Source: Athripsodes cinereus (taxonomy: Eukaryota > Arthropoda > Insecta > Trichoptera > Leptoceridae). From it: a stretch of 64,000 nucleotides of DNA. This document shows positions 47,801-53,459 of this stretch, in pieces; positions within the stretch are counted from its first letter, which is position 1; each line of letters starts with the position of its first letter. The stretch lies in assembly GCA_947579605.1 (NCBI GenBank), contig OX388312.1:28047313-28111312 (forward strand), read 5' to 3'. Below the pieces are notes generated by a model. It had not been told where the DNA came from and searched no databases. It saw nothing but the letters and a program-made list of their open reading frames with translations. A program made the translations under genes and the position numbers.

Positions 47801-50614
47801 ATTTTATAATTTGATATGATACGGTGTGTTTTTATTTTTTTTATTTTATAATTTTATGTGGTGTGCTGTAAATTTATTTTATGGTTTGATATGATTCAAT
47901 ATGTTTTATTTTTATTTTATGATTTGACATGATGAATGTGCTGTAATTTTATTCTATAATTTGACATGACAGTGTGTTTTATTTTTATTTAAAAATTCGA
48001 TGTGATGCAGTGTATTGTAACTTTATTTTATGGTTAGATATGATACAGTTTTTTTTTATGATTTGACATGATGCTGTTGATATGTTGTAATTTTATTATG
48101 TGGCTTATGTGACACAATGTGTTTAATTTTTATTTTTATAATTTGAAGTGATGCAGTATATTTTGTTTTTGTTTTGATTTTAATTTGATACGATGGTGGT
48201 GTTGTACAATTGTTGTTTATAACTATGTATTAAAGGCGTAAGCCGTATGTATTATTATAAATAAATAAATAAATAAATAAATATGTGATGTTTTACGAAT
48301 ACCTGTCTTACAGGGGCCTTCAAGAACTTACAGAAGAAACTAAATAAATTGTTAACAATATTACTCGTCTCTTGCAGGTATTGAAAGGACAGAAGATACC
48401 CAATGGATGGAATTCTACAATAGATTTTTGAAAGAGACTGATGCACAAGAAAAGTCTAGAATGTTGCAGTCTTTATCTGCATCTAGAAATCCAGCAAGAT
48501 TAAAATGGTAAAAGTGTTTTTAGTTTTTCACTATAACAATACCATCAAGGCATATCCCACAAGTGGGATAGCCAGCAGACCAGCCGCATGCAATATAAAT
48601 GCAAGCTGTCCTTATTTTCCAACATCCATATAATATAACAATTTACACATTTCTTTTTTTCGAGAAATCAAACTCTAGGTCTCCAGATTGAATCTCTATT
48701 ATCTGGCTCATCGGTTTGTGTGTTTCTTTTTTTCTAAAATTAATCCGAGTTTATTATAAAACTATATTCAACCTGAACATGCTAACTTTGTATTTTGAAA
48801 GTGGAGTTGTTAAGTAGGGAGAAATGAACCATGGAGTATTGTCTGAAAATGTTGTGCAAAAATGAAAAGGTTGTAAAATATTTCAAATTATACATACATA
48901 CATACCATCACGCCGCTTCCCTCGTGGGGTAGGCAGAAAGGATCGAGCGCCACTTCCTTCTATCCTTGCATATATCTTTCGCTTCCGTCACTGTCATACA
49001 ATTCCTTATGCATGCTCTCCTGTTCAATGTGCTCAACACGTGACCATCCTGTAGGATTTGATTTAAATGATCTTGCCATTTGATCCTCGGATGTCCACGT
49101 CTCTGAGCACCATTCCTCTCAGCCAAATATATCTTCTTAGTCATTCTGTCCTCATTCATTCTTTCCACATGCCCAAACCATCGTAACTTATTTACATTCA
49201 TCCTTTTAACCACACCAACTTTCATTCCAAATTCCTTTCGTATATCACTGTTACGCATACAATCTCTCACACTTTTACCACACATCCTTCTTAACGATCT
49301 CATTTCTACTGCATTTATGCCACTTTCATCCTTCTTTAACCATGTCCACGTCTCACTTGCATACATACTAAGATAGCAGAGTGCACCAATCTTTTAGCTG
49401 ATGTAGATATGTTTCTATCCTATTCCAAATTCAAATTTGACAACAAGGGGGTAGAAATTTCAGAAGCCGGATTTTATTTTCTTACATTTTTTTAAATTTT
49501 TGTGAATAATATAAATAAATCATTACTAAAGCATAACCAATATAAAAGTCTAGTCCTGCCGCTGGGATTAATGGTATACCTTGTCGCTGCATTAAAGATG
49601 TTAGACGTCTTATTGGTGATGTTTTACGAAAACCTGCGTTTTACAAGACACATGCATATACAGAAAAAAGTGGGACACCCATTCTTAGCCGGACACTCCA
49701 CGAAATAAGTTTGTTAAATATGTAGTTTTATTTATGATTTATTTTAGGTATTTGCAAAAGGCATGGGACAACGATGTAGTCAGATCTCAAGACTACTTTT
49801 CAGTAATGCAGTACATATCAGCCAATCCGGTGGGTACACCAATCGTATGGGACTATTTCCGCGAGAATTGGGAGAAGATAAGAGATAGATTTACTCTCAA
49901 TAGCAGAACGTTGGGAACAACCGTGCCTTATATCACAAGAACTTTTGCTACAAAACAAAAGTTACGAGAGGTAAGCATATTTTTTTTATCTGTTATTTAA
50001 CATTTTTCAATAAATATTTTCTTATTAACCCATTCAATGCCATACATTTAGTGGCTTGAAAATCCATACATTTATTGTATTATGAGTCATTCATACATAA
50101 AAAAAATTAAGTTATCAACTTTTTAAACATACTTTTCTATTTCAAGATGCCATTCTTCATTCCATCCAATATTTATAGTTCCAAATCATTTAATTATGTT
50201 AGTAGTTACTATAGGAATATTATGAGATAACTCGTAGTTGGCCACTCCTCATAGAATTTTATAAGAGTATATTCGTAGCTGGCATCGAATGGGTTAAAGA
50301 ATTATATTCAAAATCAAATAGTTTATTATTTTAAATATTTAACATTCTTAACACATATATATTTATACAATTTAAATACATTTGCATATATGCCTAATCT
50401 TCCCTACTCTTTTTGATTGATCTATAAAATTTTAATATGATGTGTAAAATTAATGATTTTTTAGATGGAAGATTTCTTTGCTATGTATCCGGAAGCAGGT
50501 GCTGGTGCGACAGCTAGACAGCAAGCTCTTGAGAATGTTCAGAACAATATCAAATGGATAGAAAACAATGAAGCCTCAGTCAGTAAGTGGCTGACGGAAA
50601 ACGCAAAGAGTTAA
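23631..50614 (+). CDS. M1 zinc aminopeptidase, membrane-anchored form A
   Basis: Seventeen exons join in frame to 969 codons: 23631-23888, 25580-25935, 37435-37585, 38845-39121, 39710-39880, 41044-41141, 41661-41795, 42608-42774, 43495-43635, 44109-44194, 44687-44817, 45787-45987, 46502-46593, 46682-46824, 48378-48507, 49748-49970, 50465-50614. It should remove N-terminal residues from peptides at the cell surface or in the secretory pathway. Residues 14-34 are a signal anchor, about 55-83 a Ser/Thr-rich stalk, about 89-280 the N-terminal beta domain. FPCFDEP lies near 221-227, the GAMEN-type motif at 358-362 reads GAMEH, the zinc site HEISH is 394-398 with Glu417, and the proposed catalytic Tyr is 480. 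An ERAP1_C-like helical region follows. The C-terminus NAKS is hydrophilic, so there is no GPI tail, unlike classical moth midgut APNs. Substrate is unknown. Confidence 0.85.
23889..25579. other. Intron A1
   Basis: Mostly AT-rich. Bases 24540-24610 hold an AAAAGGCTCACGCCGTGTAC retroposon end with an (AATA)n tail in the plus orientation. No further exon was seen. Confidence 0.5.
25580..25935 (+). CDS. Module A exon 2: M1 N-terminal domain
   Basis: It begins [20 protein letters not shown], the standard opening of the M1 beta domain, and ends in [12 protein letters not shown] at a phase-2 donor AAAAG|GTGAGT. The acceptor is TTTATTTTTAG. Similarity to module B is clear but low. Confidence 0.85.
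25936..27440. other. Intron sequence after module A
   Basis: No further M1 exon was seen. Bases 27260-27380 share a CCTTACCTGGAAATAT ... ATGCACAATCAGGATGT ... CCTCGAGGG layout with 37285-37378, so an old repeat occurs in both. The 147-codon minus-strand frame at 26242-26685 has no recognisable domain. Confidence 0.45.
27453..30201 (+). mobile_element. Jockey-like LINE, 5'-truncated, with target-site duplication
   Basis: The element begins within the endonuclease and ends in a short 3' UTR with an (AGTA)n tail. The 11-base AATAATTTAAT occurs at 27442-27452 and again at 30202-30212, bracketing it as a target duplication. It sits in the sense direction inside the aminopeptidase intron. A minus-strand 3' fragment of a relative lies at 57212-57380. 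Confidence 0.85.
27455..30115 (+). CDS. LINE polyprotein: endonuclease (partial), reverse transcriptase, C-terminal zinc knuckle
   Basis: An open frame of about 880 codons encodes the C-terminal part of an APE-type endonuclease ([33 protein letters not shown]), then the reverse transcriptase: [77 protein letters not shown] and the catalytic [10 protein letters not shown]. The end carries a C-x-C ... H ... C zinc motif ([18 protein letters not shown]), as in jockey-related LINEs. The frame has no interruption, so insertion is fairly recent, but the N-terminal endonuclease and ORF1 are missing, so it is not autonomous. The frame opens just inside the left target duplication. It is a mobile-element gene, not a host gene. 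Confidence 0.85.
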   Translation, partial: LNFITIKVRDLTVVNVYKPPSRKWPAEVLPKYEHPTVVIGDFNSRNTQWGYTSDDEDGEMLAEWAQLNDMHLLYDSKQGGTFLSARWGSVTSPDLCFVTSNKTGSRMMADREILKKFPNSGHSPVIVKIGLQIPVINQPKLYRWNLRRANWRRYTEYIENVINRIKPELENYPRFEKLIRTAAEKAIPRGFRKDYIPGWNEECEEAFDEYKKTGDEESANTLMSLLNEERRRRWTETVEEMDFTHSSRKSWTLLRKLGTAPPTKRERSINVNRVAGTIFQTSNIKPEMKQKQCLRNQIREEISRCAPSSPLVDKVTVCEIKTALKHMKKNKAAGADDILPEFLIHLGDRAVTWLAKYFSLVIDTGCTPKTWKDAKVIAILKPGKLAEDPRNYRPISLLSVVYKLFERVLVARYTPIIEEHLPMEQAGFREGRSTCEQVIALTTHIENGFQRGEKSGLVLLDLTAAYDTVWRRGLILKIARTLRCRKTVRLLEGILSNRRIKVYLDGNVSGTKIIQNGLPQGSVMSPLLFNLYTADVPETVARKFVYADDVALVAQAKTFEELESTLNSDLDNFQEYLKSWHLRPNPKKTVALALHLNNREAERELEVFMCGERIPSEKNPKYLGVKIDRALTYKAHTESVKNKIKSRNNIVNKLAGTSWGSKATTLRTSAMALVYSSAEYCSPVWGRSSHCGKIDVELNKTMRTITGAIKSTPTQWLPVLSNIAPPDLRRNHATVREKNKIQKNPQLPAFADIFHPPHKRLKSRKPIWTVDTNEFNLEGKWKERWATEKLTNKHLVVNPNTRVPGFDLPRKIWVQQNRVRTEHGCCNYSLWRWGKRDSPDCECGAEQTVRHVVQDCHIKKFNGSLQDIHEATPEAVDWLGALDPRL
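30213..31128. other. Intron sequence between TEs
   Basis: AT-rich. A short triplet-like run ATGTTACTAATGTTACTAAT lies near 30303-30325. No exon was seen. Confidence 0.45.
31131..32427 (-). mobile_element. Mariner-like DNA transposon, DD41D type
   Basis: The 1297-bp element is flanked by TA on both sides. Terminal inverted repeats begin AAGGGTT(T/G)TTCAACAAG and extend about 28 bases with three mismatches. The transposase is on the minus strand and fills most of the element. Length, ends and TA duplication are typical of mariner. Confidence 0.9.
31238..32314 (-). pseudogene. Mariner transposase with one premature stop
   Basis: The minus-strand frame of 334 codons (31238-32242) has a helix-turn-helix half ([36 protein letters not shown]), then catalytic aspartates in [22 protein letters not shown] and [10 protein letters not shown]. 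The last two are separated by 41 residues, i.e. DD41D, as in the rosa group. Upstream the same frame continues to an ATG at 32314 and would read [10 protein letters not shown], but codon 11 is TAA (32282-32284), where Gln is usual. One base change therefore breaks an otherwise complete protein. Translation could in principle restart internally. The enzyme would cut and paste the element; here it is probably dead. Confidence 0.85.
32448..32755 (-). repeat. SINE-X, compound or nested copy
   Basis: A first copy runs from ACCATCACGACACACTCC to TTATCGTTGAATTTAAGATG. A new (TAC)n tail with CTATCACGGCATATCC then interrupts, and the remaining 5' block ACCTGCCTTTTACAGGACAC follows. One copy appears to have landed in another. 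Confidence 0.6.
32760..33715. other. Intron sequence
   Basis: Bases 33140-33195 hold a plus-strand LINE-A 3' end (CTCTCTGCCTATTCCACTTG ... GCATGAGGGTGT). A short direct repeat TTTTTTTGATAGGTTTA lies near 32788-32835. No exon was seen. Confidence 0.45.
33721..33970 (+). repeat. SINE-X, full-length copy with (TAG)n tail
   Basis: It runs from CCCGTGAAGCACCCGGTAAA to GTGACGGTATAGTAGTAGTA and is close in sequence to the 17667 copy, so it is among the younger members. Confidence 0.85.
33975..34178. other. Intron sequence
   Basis: AT-rich, no feature seen. Confidence 0.4.
34187..34727. mobile_element. hAT-type MITE with 8-bp target duplication
   Basis: GGTATATC occurs immediately outside both ends (34179-34186 and 34728-34735), a perfect 8-bp duplication. 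The element starts TAGTG and ends CACTA, as hAT elements do. Both subterminal regions are packed with GAGAAATTTCTC palindromes, likely transposase-binding sites by analogy. No transposase is encoded. Confidence 0.85.
34736..35250. other. Intron sequence upstream of module B
   Basis: A short SINE-X-like piece (CACACAAGTGGGGTAGTCAA) lies at 34750-34800. The remainder is AT-rich and should hold the module B promoter or leader if it is separately transcribed. No clear TATA/Inr pair was found. Confidence 0.4.
35374..36011 (+). CDS. Module B exon: signal peptide, linker and M1 N-domain
   Basis: The exon is 638 coding bases from the preferred ATG and leaves in phase 2 at GTAAG|GTGGGT. Earlier in-frame ATG at 35305 has T at -3 and adds AT-driven residues. 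The frame is open back to a strong acceptor at 35251-35253, which would also accept exon 1 of module A in phase 0. Confidence 0.7.
35374..50614 (+). CDS. M1 zinc aminopeptidase, alternative form B
   Basis: An alternative first coding exon (35374-36011) ends in phase 2 exactly like module A and can splice to the same exon at 37435, giving 977 codons. Its start at 35374 (A at -3) opens a signal peptide [20 protein letters not shown], then a low-complexity Ser/Asn/Thr linker, then an M1 N-domain from about residue 85 ([20 protein letters not shown]) to [15 protein letters not shown]. The catalytic half is shared with form A, shifted by +8 residues. Form B should be secreted, or anchored if the leader is not cut. 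Whether it comes from its own promoter or an alternative exon cannot be told from DNA; a good acceptor (TTTTTCTCTTCAG) ends at 35253 and the frame is open from there. Alternatively, module A belongs to a separate truncated gene. Confidence 0.65.
36012..36610. other. Intron sequence
   Basis: Bases 36125-36185 (AAGTGCCCTTTACATGCCAA, CATCTAAAGGACACTGTACA) resemble 62625-62660, an old shared repeat. No exon was seen. Confidence 0.4.
36615..36888. mobile_element. 274-bp TA-flanked MITE, copy 2
   Basis: Same length, same inverted ends (GACCATTAAAGG) and nearly the same interior as 10166-10439, with TA on both sides. Confidence 0.85.
37240..37380. repeat. Dispersed repeat shared with 27260-27380
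   Basis: GCCGTACCTGGAGATATGTT, ACATGCACAAACAGGAT, GCATTAAAGCA and CCCCGAGGG occur in the same order as CCTTACCTGGAAATATTATG, ACATGCACAATCAGGAT, CGTTAAAATGCA and CCTCGAGGG upstream of the LINE. Confidence 0.5.
37435..37585 (+). CDS. Aminopeptidase shared exon 3
   Basis: First shared exon. It encodes [20 protein letters not shown] and [11 protein letters not shown]. The family usually has TQFEPTDAR here; this protein has Lys for the Gln and Tyr for the Asp. Enters in phase 2, leaves in phase 0 (CAG|GTTAGT). Confidence 0.9.
37670..37870. repeat. Dispersed repeat, copy 1 of 3
   Basis: CAGAAATCAGTCTCCTCATT, CAGTGTGTCTTTGTGCCAAC and ACTCTGATTTCATAATC match copies at 38146-38330 and 43965-44085 in order. 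Confidence 0.55.
38146..38330. repeat. Dispersed repeat, copy 2 of 3, with (CATT)n lead
   Basis: A (CATT)n run is followed by GCAGAAACCAGCCTCCTCCA, CAGAGCGTCTCTGTGCCAAT and CGCTCTGATGTCGTTGTCAT. Confidence 0.6.
38845..39121 (+). CDS. Aminopeptidase shared exon 4
   Basis: It encodes the end of the N-domain and the start of the catalytic domain ([20 protein letters not shown] ... [10 protein letters not shown]). Phase 0 in, phase 1 out at CTTG|GTAAAT. Confidence 0.9.
39158..39614. mobile_element. hAT-type MITE with 17-bp perfect ends
   Basis: TAGAGATGCAACGAATA at the left matches the exact reverse complement TATTCGTTGCATCTCTA at the right. The flanking 8 bases are TTTTTTTA and CTTTTTTA (7 of 8 equal). 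Subterminal ATTCGGC repeats occur on both sides. It lies in the intron between exons 4 and 5. Confidence 0.85.
39710..39880 (+). CDS. Aminopeptidase shared exon 5: GAMEN-like and HEXXH
   Basis: It encodes [20 protein letters not shown] and [15 protein letters not shown]. The two zinc-binding His and the catalytic Glu are present. The Asn of GAMEN is His. Phase 1 in and out (TTAG|GTAAGC). Confidence 0.95.
39881..41043. other. Intron between exons 5 and 6
   Basis: AT-rich, with a short (GA)n run near 40298-40312. No element was identified. Confidence 0.45.
41044..41141 (+). CDS. Aminopeptidase shared exon 6: third zinc ligand
   Basis: It encodes [20 protein letters not shown]; Glu in NEGFASY is 18 residues after the HEISH motif, as required. 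Confidence 0.95.
41276..41505 (-). mobile_element. SINE-1 (tRNA-derived), diverged copy in intron
   Basis: The body ATTCACGAAGATCAAGCTAG, AAGATATGAATCTTGTATTA and a head with GAGAATCAAACCTGAAGCCT (mutated B box) follow the 8508-8757 copy. Confidence 0.7.
41661..41795 (+). CDS. Aminopeptidase shared exon 7
   Basis: It encodes 45 residues ending in [14 protein letters not shown]; the Tyr is the expected transition-state-stabilising residue. Phase 0 both ends. Confidence 0.9.
41984..42300. mobile_element. hAT-like MITE, degenerate
   Basis: GGGTGGCCAACCTTTT at the left and TTTGGCCACCC at the right form inverted ends; GGGCCGTACAA and GCTTCGCGGGCCACAAG inside are typical of GGGTGGCCAA-type hAT MITEs. 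No clean 8-bp duplication was found. Confidence 0.6.
42305..42520 (-). repeat. SINE-X, diverged copy
   Basis: The block order is kept: ACATTACGACACATTC, GTTATCCTCTCTTTGCCAAT, ACAGTCAGGATACCAC and GAACACTTAAAATCTTA. Confidence 0.55.
42608..42774 (+). CDS. Aminopeptidase shared exon 8
   Basis: It encodes [20 protein letters not shown] and continues to GETPHNLT; helix region after the active site. Phase 0 in, phase 2 out (TTAC|GTAAGT). Confidence 0.9.
42775..43494. other. Intron between exons 8 and 9
   Basis: Bases 42880-42960 hold a SINE-X scrap (GGGATGGGTGGAATACC) and 43170-43320 a minus-strand LINE 3' end (CTTTATTGCACAAA ... GGACGAGTTTATCACAGAAG). Confidence 0.5.
43495..43635 (+). CDS. Aminopeptidase shared exon 9
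   Basis: It encodes [20 protein letters not shown] and [15 protein letters not shown]. Phase 2 in and out. Confidence 0.9.
43965..44085. repeat. Dispersed repeat, copy 3 of 3
   Basis: AAGCAGAAACTAGCCTACGC, CATTCAGAGTGTCTTTATGC and GTGCTCTGTTGCTGATGTCA parallel copies at 37670 and 38146. Confidence 0.55.
44109..44194 (+). CDS. Aminopeptidase shared exon 10
   Basis: It encodes [20 protein letters not shown] and KDTEES. Phase 2 in, phase 1 out (TCTG|GTAAGA). Confidence 0.9.
44316..44620 (-). pseudogene. LINE-A C-terminal relic in intron
   Basis: Starts with TTGCACCGCTTCCTTTGCAG and GGTAGGCAGAAAGGATCCAG, the LINE-A end, and continues to a [20 protein letters not shown] coding scrap on the minus strand. 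Confidence 0.7.
44687..44817 (+). CDS. Aminopeptidase shared exon 11
   Basis: It encodes [20 protein letters not shown] and [14 protein letters not shown], the conserved N...GYYRVNY motif opening the ERAP1_C-like domain. Phase 1 in, phase 0 out. Confidence 0.9.
44818..45786. other. Intron between exons 11 and 12
   Basis: AT-rich; no repeat or exon was recognised. Confidence 0.45.
45787..45987 (+). CDS. Aminopeptidase shared exon 12
   Basis: It encodes 67 residues including [20 protein letters not shown]. The frame stays open past the donor (CAG|GTAACA) because a decayed SINE-X follows. Confidence 0.9.
46055..46240 (+). repeat. SINE-X, old copy abutting exon 12
   Basis: AAATGTGCCGCCCATTTTGA, ATGTCATG, AAAGAACAACTTGTATC and CTACTGGCCACCGTACTT mirror SINE-X. 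It explains the apparent coding extension to 46239. Confidence 0.55.
46502..46593 (+). CDS. Aminopeptidase shared exon 13
   Basis: It encodes [20 protein letters not shown] and [10 protein letters not shown]. Phase 0 in, phase 2 out. Confidence 0.9.
46682..46824 (+). CDS. Aminopeptidase shared exon 14
   Basis: It encodes [20 protein letters not shown] and [12 protein letters not shown]. Phase 2 in, phase 1 out. The intron to exon 13 is only 88 bases. Confidence 0.9.
46845..48285. repeat. Repeat-rich intron between exons 14 and 15
   Basis: Contains SINE-X scraps (minus) at 46845-46945 and 47500-47580, a LINE 3' end (minus, GGGCGAGTTTATCGCAGGGA) at 47585-47730, a degenerate T-rich array at 47760-48190 and a GGCGTAAGCCGTATG retroposon end with (AATA)n at 48225-48280. 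Confidence 0.55.
48378..48507 (+). CDS. Aminopeptidase shared exon 15
   Basis: It encodes [20 protein letters not shown] and [11 protein letters not shown]. Phase 1 in, phase 2 out (AAATG|GTAAAA). Confidence 0.9.
48540..48630 (-). repeat. SINE-X, 3' part
   Basis: ACCATCAAGGCATATCCCAC, AAGTGGGATAGCCAGCAGAC and GCAAGCTGTCC match the family 3' half. Confidence 0.65.
48900..49366 (-). pseudogene. LINE-A C-terminal fragment, 152-codon open frame
   Basis: The longest LINE-A frame in the window: [77 protein letters not shown] and the end SAYPTREAA. Only the polyprotein tail after the RT domain is present. The stop lies inside the 3' hairpin GCGTGATGG, then a (TATG)n tail. Confidence 0.85.
49510..49710 (-). 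repeat. SINE-X, diverged copy
   Basis: GCTGCATTAAAGATGTTAGA, ACGAAAACCTGCGTTTTACA, AAGTGGGACACCCATTCTTA and GACACTCCACGAAATAAG reproduce the 5' half in reverse. Confidence 0.55.
49748..49970 (+). CDS. Aminopeptidase shared exon 16
   Basis: It encodes [39 protein letters not shown] and [11 protein letters not shown], all typical of the M1 C-terminal helical domain. Phase 2 in, phase 0 out. Confidence 0.95.
50465..50614 (+). CDS. Aminopeptidase shared exon 17 (last)
   Basis: It encodes [35 protein letters not shown] and ends WLTENAKS with TAA at 50612-50614. No hydrophobic C-terminus follows. Confidence 0.95.
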   Translation: MEDFFAMYPEAGAGATARQQALENVQNNIKWIENNEASVSKWLTENAKS

Positions 50615-50675
50615 ATCTTCCATAAATGTGATATGAATACATAATACTGATGTGCAATAATGTATCAAACCACAA

Positions 50676-50686
50676 AATAAAATAAA
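50676..50686 (+). terminator. Polyadenylation signals of the aminopeptidase gene
   Basis: Two overlapping AATAAA hexamers start about 62 bases after the stop codon. Confidence 0.6.
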
Positions 50687-50774
50687 AATTGTTTGATGAG
50701 TTAATGTCATAAATCAAACTTAAATAAATATATTCTCCCTTTGTTAGTTGAGCAACTGAAGCTAACACTTAAAC

Positions 50775-51030
50775 TAATCCATCATTGCATCTCCCATAAG
50801 TAAGGTAGCCAGCTGACCAACTGTTTGTAATAAACATGCAAGCAGTCCTCTCTGTGCCAATAAAATTTGAGATATTCAGGATGGGTGGCATGCTTCATCG
50901 CTGAACTGAATATTTTTATTGTCTTAAAATGTGTTGTTTTACAATTCCTGTCTTTTACAAGACACTCGAAAACTTACGGAAAATAGTGGGAGGCCTTCTA
51001 TTCTTTACAGGGGGACTTCATGGTATAGGT
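50775..51030 (-). repeat. SINE-X copy
   Basis: AGTAAGGTAGCCAGCTGACC, TCCTCTCTGTGCCAATAAAA, TTCAGGATGGGTGGCATGCT, ACAAGACACTCGAAAACTTA and GGGGGACTTCATGG follow in order, full length in reverse. Confidence 0.7.
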
Positions 51031-52380
51031 GTACAAAAACATTGATTATGCTCTAAGTTTGAGGTTTGTGTGACTTGATACATTGTTGTGTATATCCATC
51101 CATATATGAAAAAAAATTGAACCAATTTTAATGTTTCTATTGTTTTTTGCCTTTATAATATGCTGTGATGTGATTTTTTTGTAAATATGTGCATTTTTTA
51201 TTGTAGATTTGTTTTTAAGCTCCTTTGTACATCACAATTTTATAATACAACTGTGTATTTTTGGAAGAAAATTTGCATTTTTTCCACTTAATTTATCGTC
51301 ATTGCATATCAAATATGGGTCATTTAACATTCTCAAGATTTTAACATGCTTGTAATTAATTGCTAATTAATACATAAATGTTTCTTAAACTCTTTTTGGC
51401 TATACTGCTGATAATTAAAATTGATTTTATCAGTTGTAGATTTTTAAGTTTAAGTTTATATTCACAAATTACAAAAAAATAATTAAACAATATCATTATT
51501 TACTTTAAAAAATTATAATCTTATTTATTGTAATATTTTGAAAACTAGTAGAAACTGACAATTGAGCCAGCTTAAAATGCCTCTGTCAATAAATAAAAAC
51601 ATTATAGGTATATGAAAGAGCTTTTGTTTATTTAATTTAAATAAACTTGTTTGTTTGTATCAAATCTTGGAATAAATTCCTCCCACGCCCAACTTATTCC
51701 ACCTTCAAGACACAAGCATTTTATTTTTTTATATAAATAAAAGATTTTATTATTTTAATGTTTTTTTTAACCTGTTAATATTTTGACAATGTTATCGTGA
51801 GCCATTCCGTCACGCCCAAGATGTAATGTCAGATCTGCAAAATTTTAATTTTACGGGAGAGCTAAATAAAGGGGAGTAATTGCATAATATTATTATTCCT
51901 TATAACAGAATTACAAAACTTTACACATTTTTTATATATGAATAATATTATTATTATAATATTATTGTGAAGCAAATGATTTTTACAAAACCTAATGACT
52001 GGATGTAAAAATGTGATTATTGTAAGTTCTGTAGATCAGACGTTACATTTTGAGAGTGACGATATTTGTGGTGCAGTGATGGATATGGTCTTAAGTATAC
52101 TTTTAATATGATGTATAAGGATATATTTGTTATCACAAAATATTTTAATACATATATCATTTGATTTACATGTTAAAAGAAGTATTATTTTATTTCTACC
52201 TCACCCGCTCAATCGACCACCCGATAAATTAGCATCGAAGCGAGCAGCCGTCCCTCCTCCCTTCCTTCAGATGGCACAGTCATATCTGGCATGCTCGGAA
52301 TAAAAGACATTTTGGATATTCGAAAAATCCTCCTGCTTATTGGATTCATATAAGAATTTGTTTAGGTATACGAGTATAAG
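51031..52380. other. AT-rich intergenic sequence
   Basis: No gene or recognised element. A short palindromic AATATTATTATTATAATATT lies near 51944-51963. Confidence 0.5.
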
Positions 52381-52386
52381 ATATCC

Positions 52387-52678
52387 AAAGATCAAATTAC
52401 TTACTCTATGAAGATATCCATAAAAAAAGATGCATAAATATTTGAAATATCTATTCCCGAAGTGCTGTTTTATACAGTGTAGCTGGTAATGACTTCTGTT
52501 TGGGTGGTAACCAACATTTTTGCTAAAAAAACAAAGATCAAATTACTTACTCAATGAACATATCCATAAAAAAAGATGCATAAATATTTGAAATATCTAT
52601 TCCCGAGGTGCTGTTTTATACAGTGTAGCTGGTAATGACTTCTGTTTGGGTGATAACCACCATTTTTGCTAAAAAAAT
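52387..52678. repeat. 146-bp tandem duplication
   Basis: AAAGATCAAATTACTTACTC starts at 52387 and again at 52533. The two units are nearly identical through GGTGCTGTTTTATACAGTGT and ACTTCTGTTTGGGTG to TTTTTGCTAAAAAAA. Confidence 0.85.
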
Positions 52679-53002
52679 TAATATCACATAAGCTCAAGGC
52701 ATAAGAAAGTGGATATCATAGGAGAGGCCTTGGTCCAAAAATGTACCCAAAATGACGAAGAAGCAAAGAGGAAAGAATCAAATAAGTAATAGAGGTTTCT
52801 CCAAAAATATATTTTCTTTGACTTATCGAGCTATGAAGGTTCAGTTGTTGTAAATTAATACATAATTTAAGAAGAAGAAAAAAACATAAAATTAATTTAA
52901 AAAACTTGTCAGTTTGAGAGGCTCTCCAATCTTGAACTTCTTAAATTAAAATTAATAAAGTTCGGCGGGTTAAAAAAAGCAAAGCAGTAATATTTCCCAA
53001 GT

Positions 53003-53452
53003 AACTAAAGTTTCACTTAGGATGATCATCGATCACACTGTTCATCCAAAGTGAACACGTCTATTCATACGTCTTATTAATCCTATATATGCTTTCACTG
53101 TCATCGTGTCTATACTCACGGCCGAGTTGTCTGTGGTTCGACGCATTTTCGTGAAAAATAACATTTGTTATAAATTAATATAATTTGTCGTAAGCACACA
53201 ACAACACGTTCGTTTTGTTTATGATTCTGTCATTCGATACTAATTCATAGAGAATATAAAATAAATTATAGGAAAAAAATAGTTTATGGTCGTTTCAGTG
53301 CAAGATCTTCATTAAAATATTACGACGGGCGGTAAATCACTTTCTTTCATCCTTCATCGCTAGTGATCGAGGATGAAACGTCTATTCGCACTTTTCAGTT
53401 TAGAGGATCATCCGGAATGATCACAGTGAATAAGTCTGAATGCTCCTTAACT
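53003..53452. repeat. MITE-like dispersed repeat, copy 2
   Basis: GGATGATCATCGATCACACT at the left and AGAGGATCATCCGGAATGAT at the right, with CCAAAGTGAACACGTCTATT and TTTATGGTCGTTTCAGTG inside, match copy 1 at 35-490. Confidence 0.6.
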
Positions 53453-53459
53453 TGCGATC

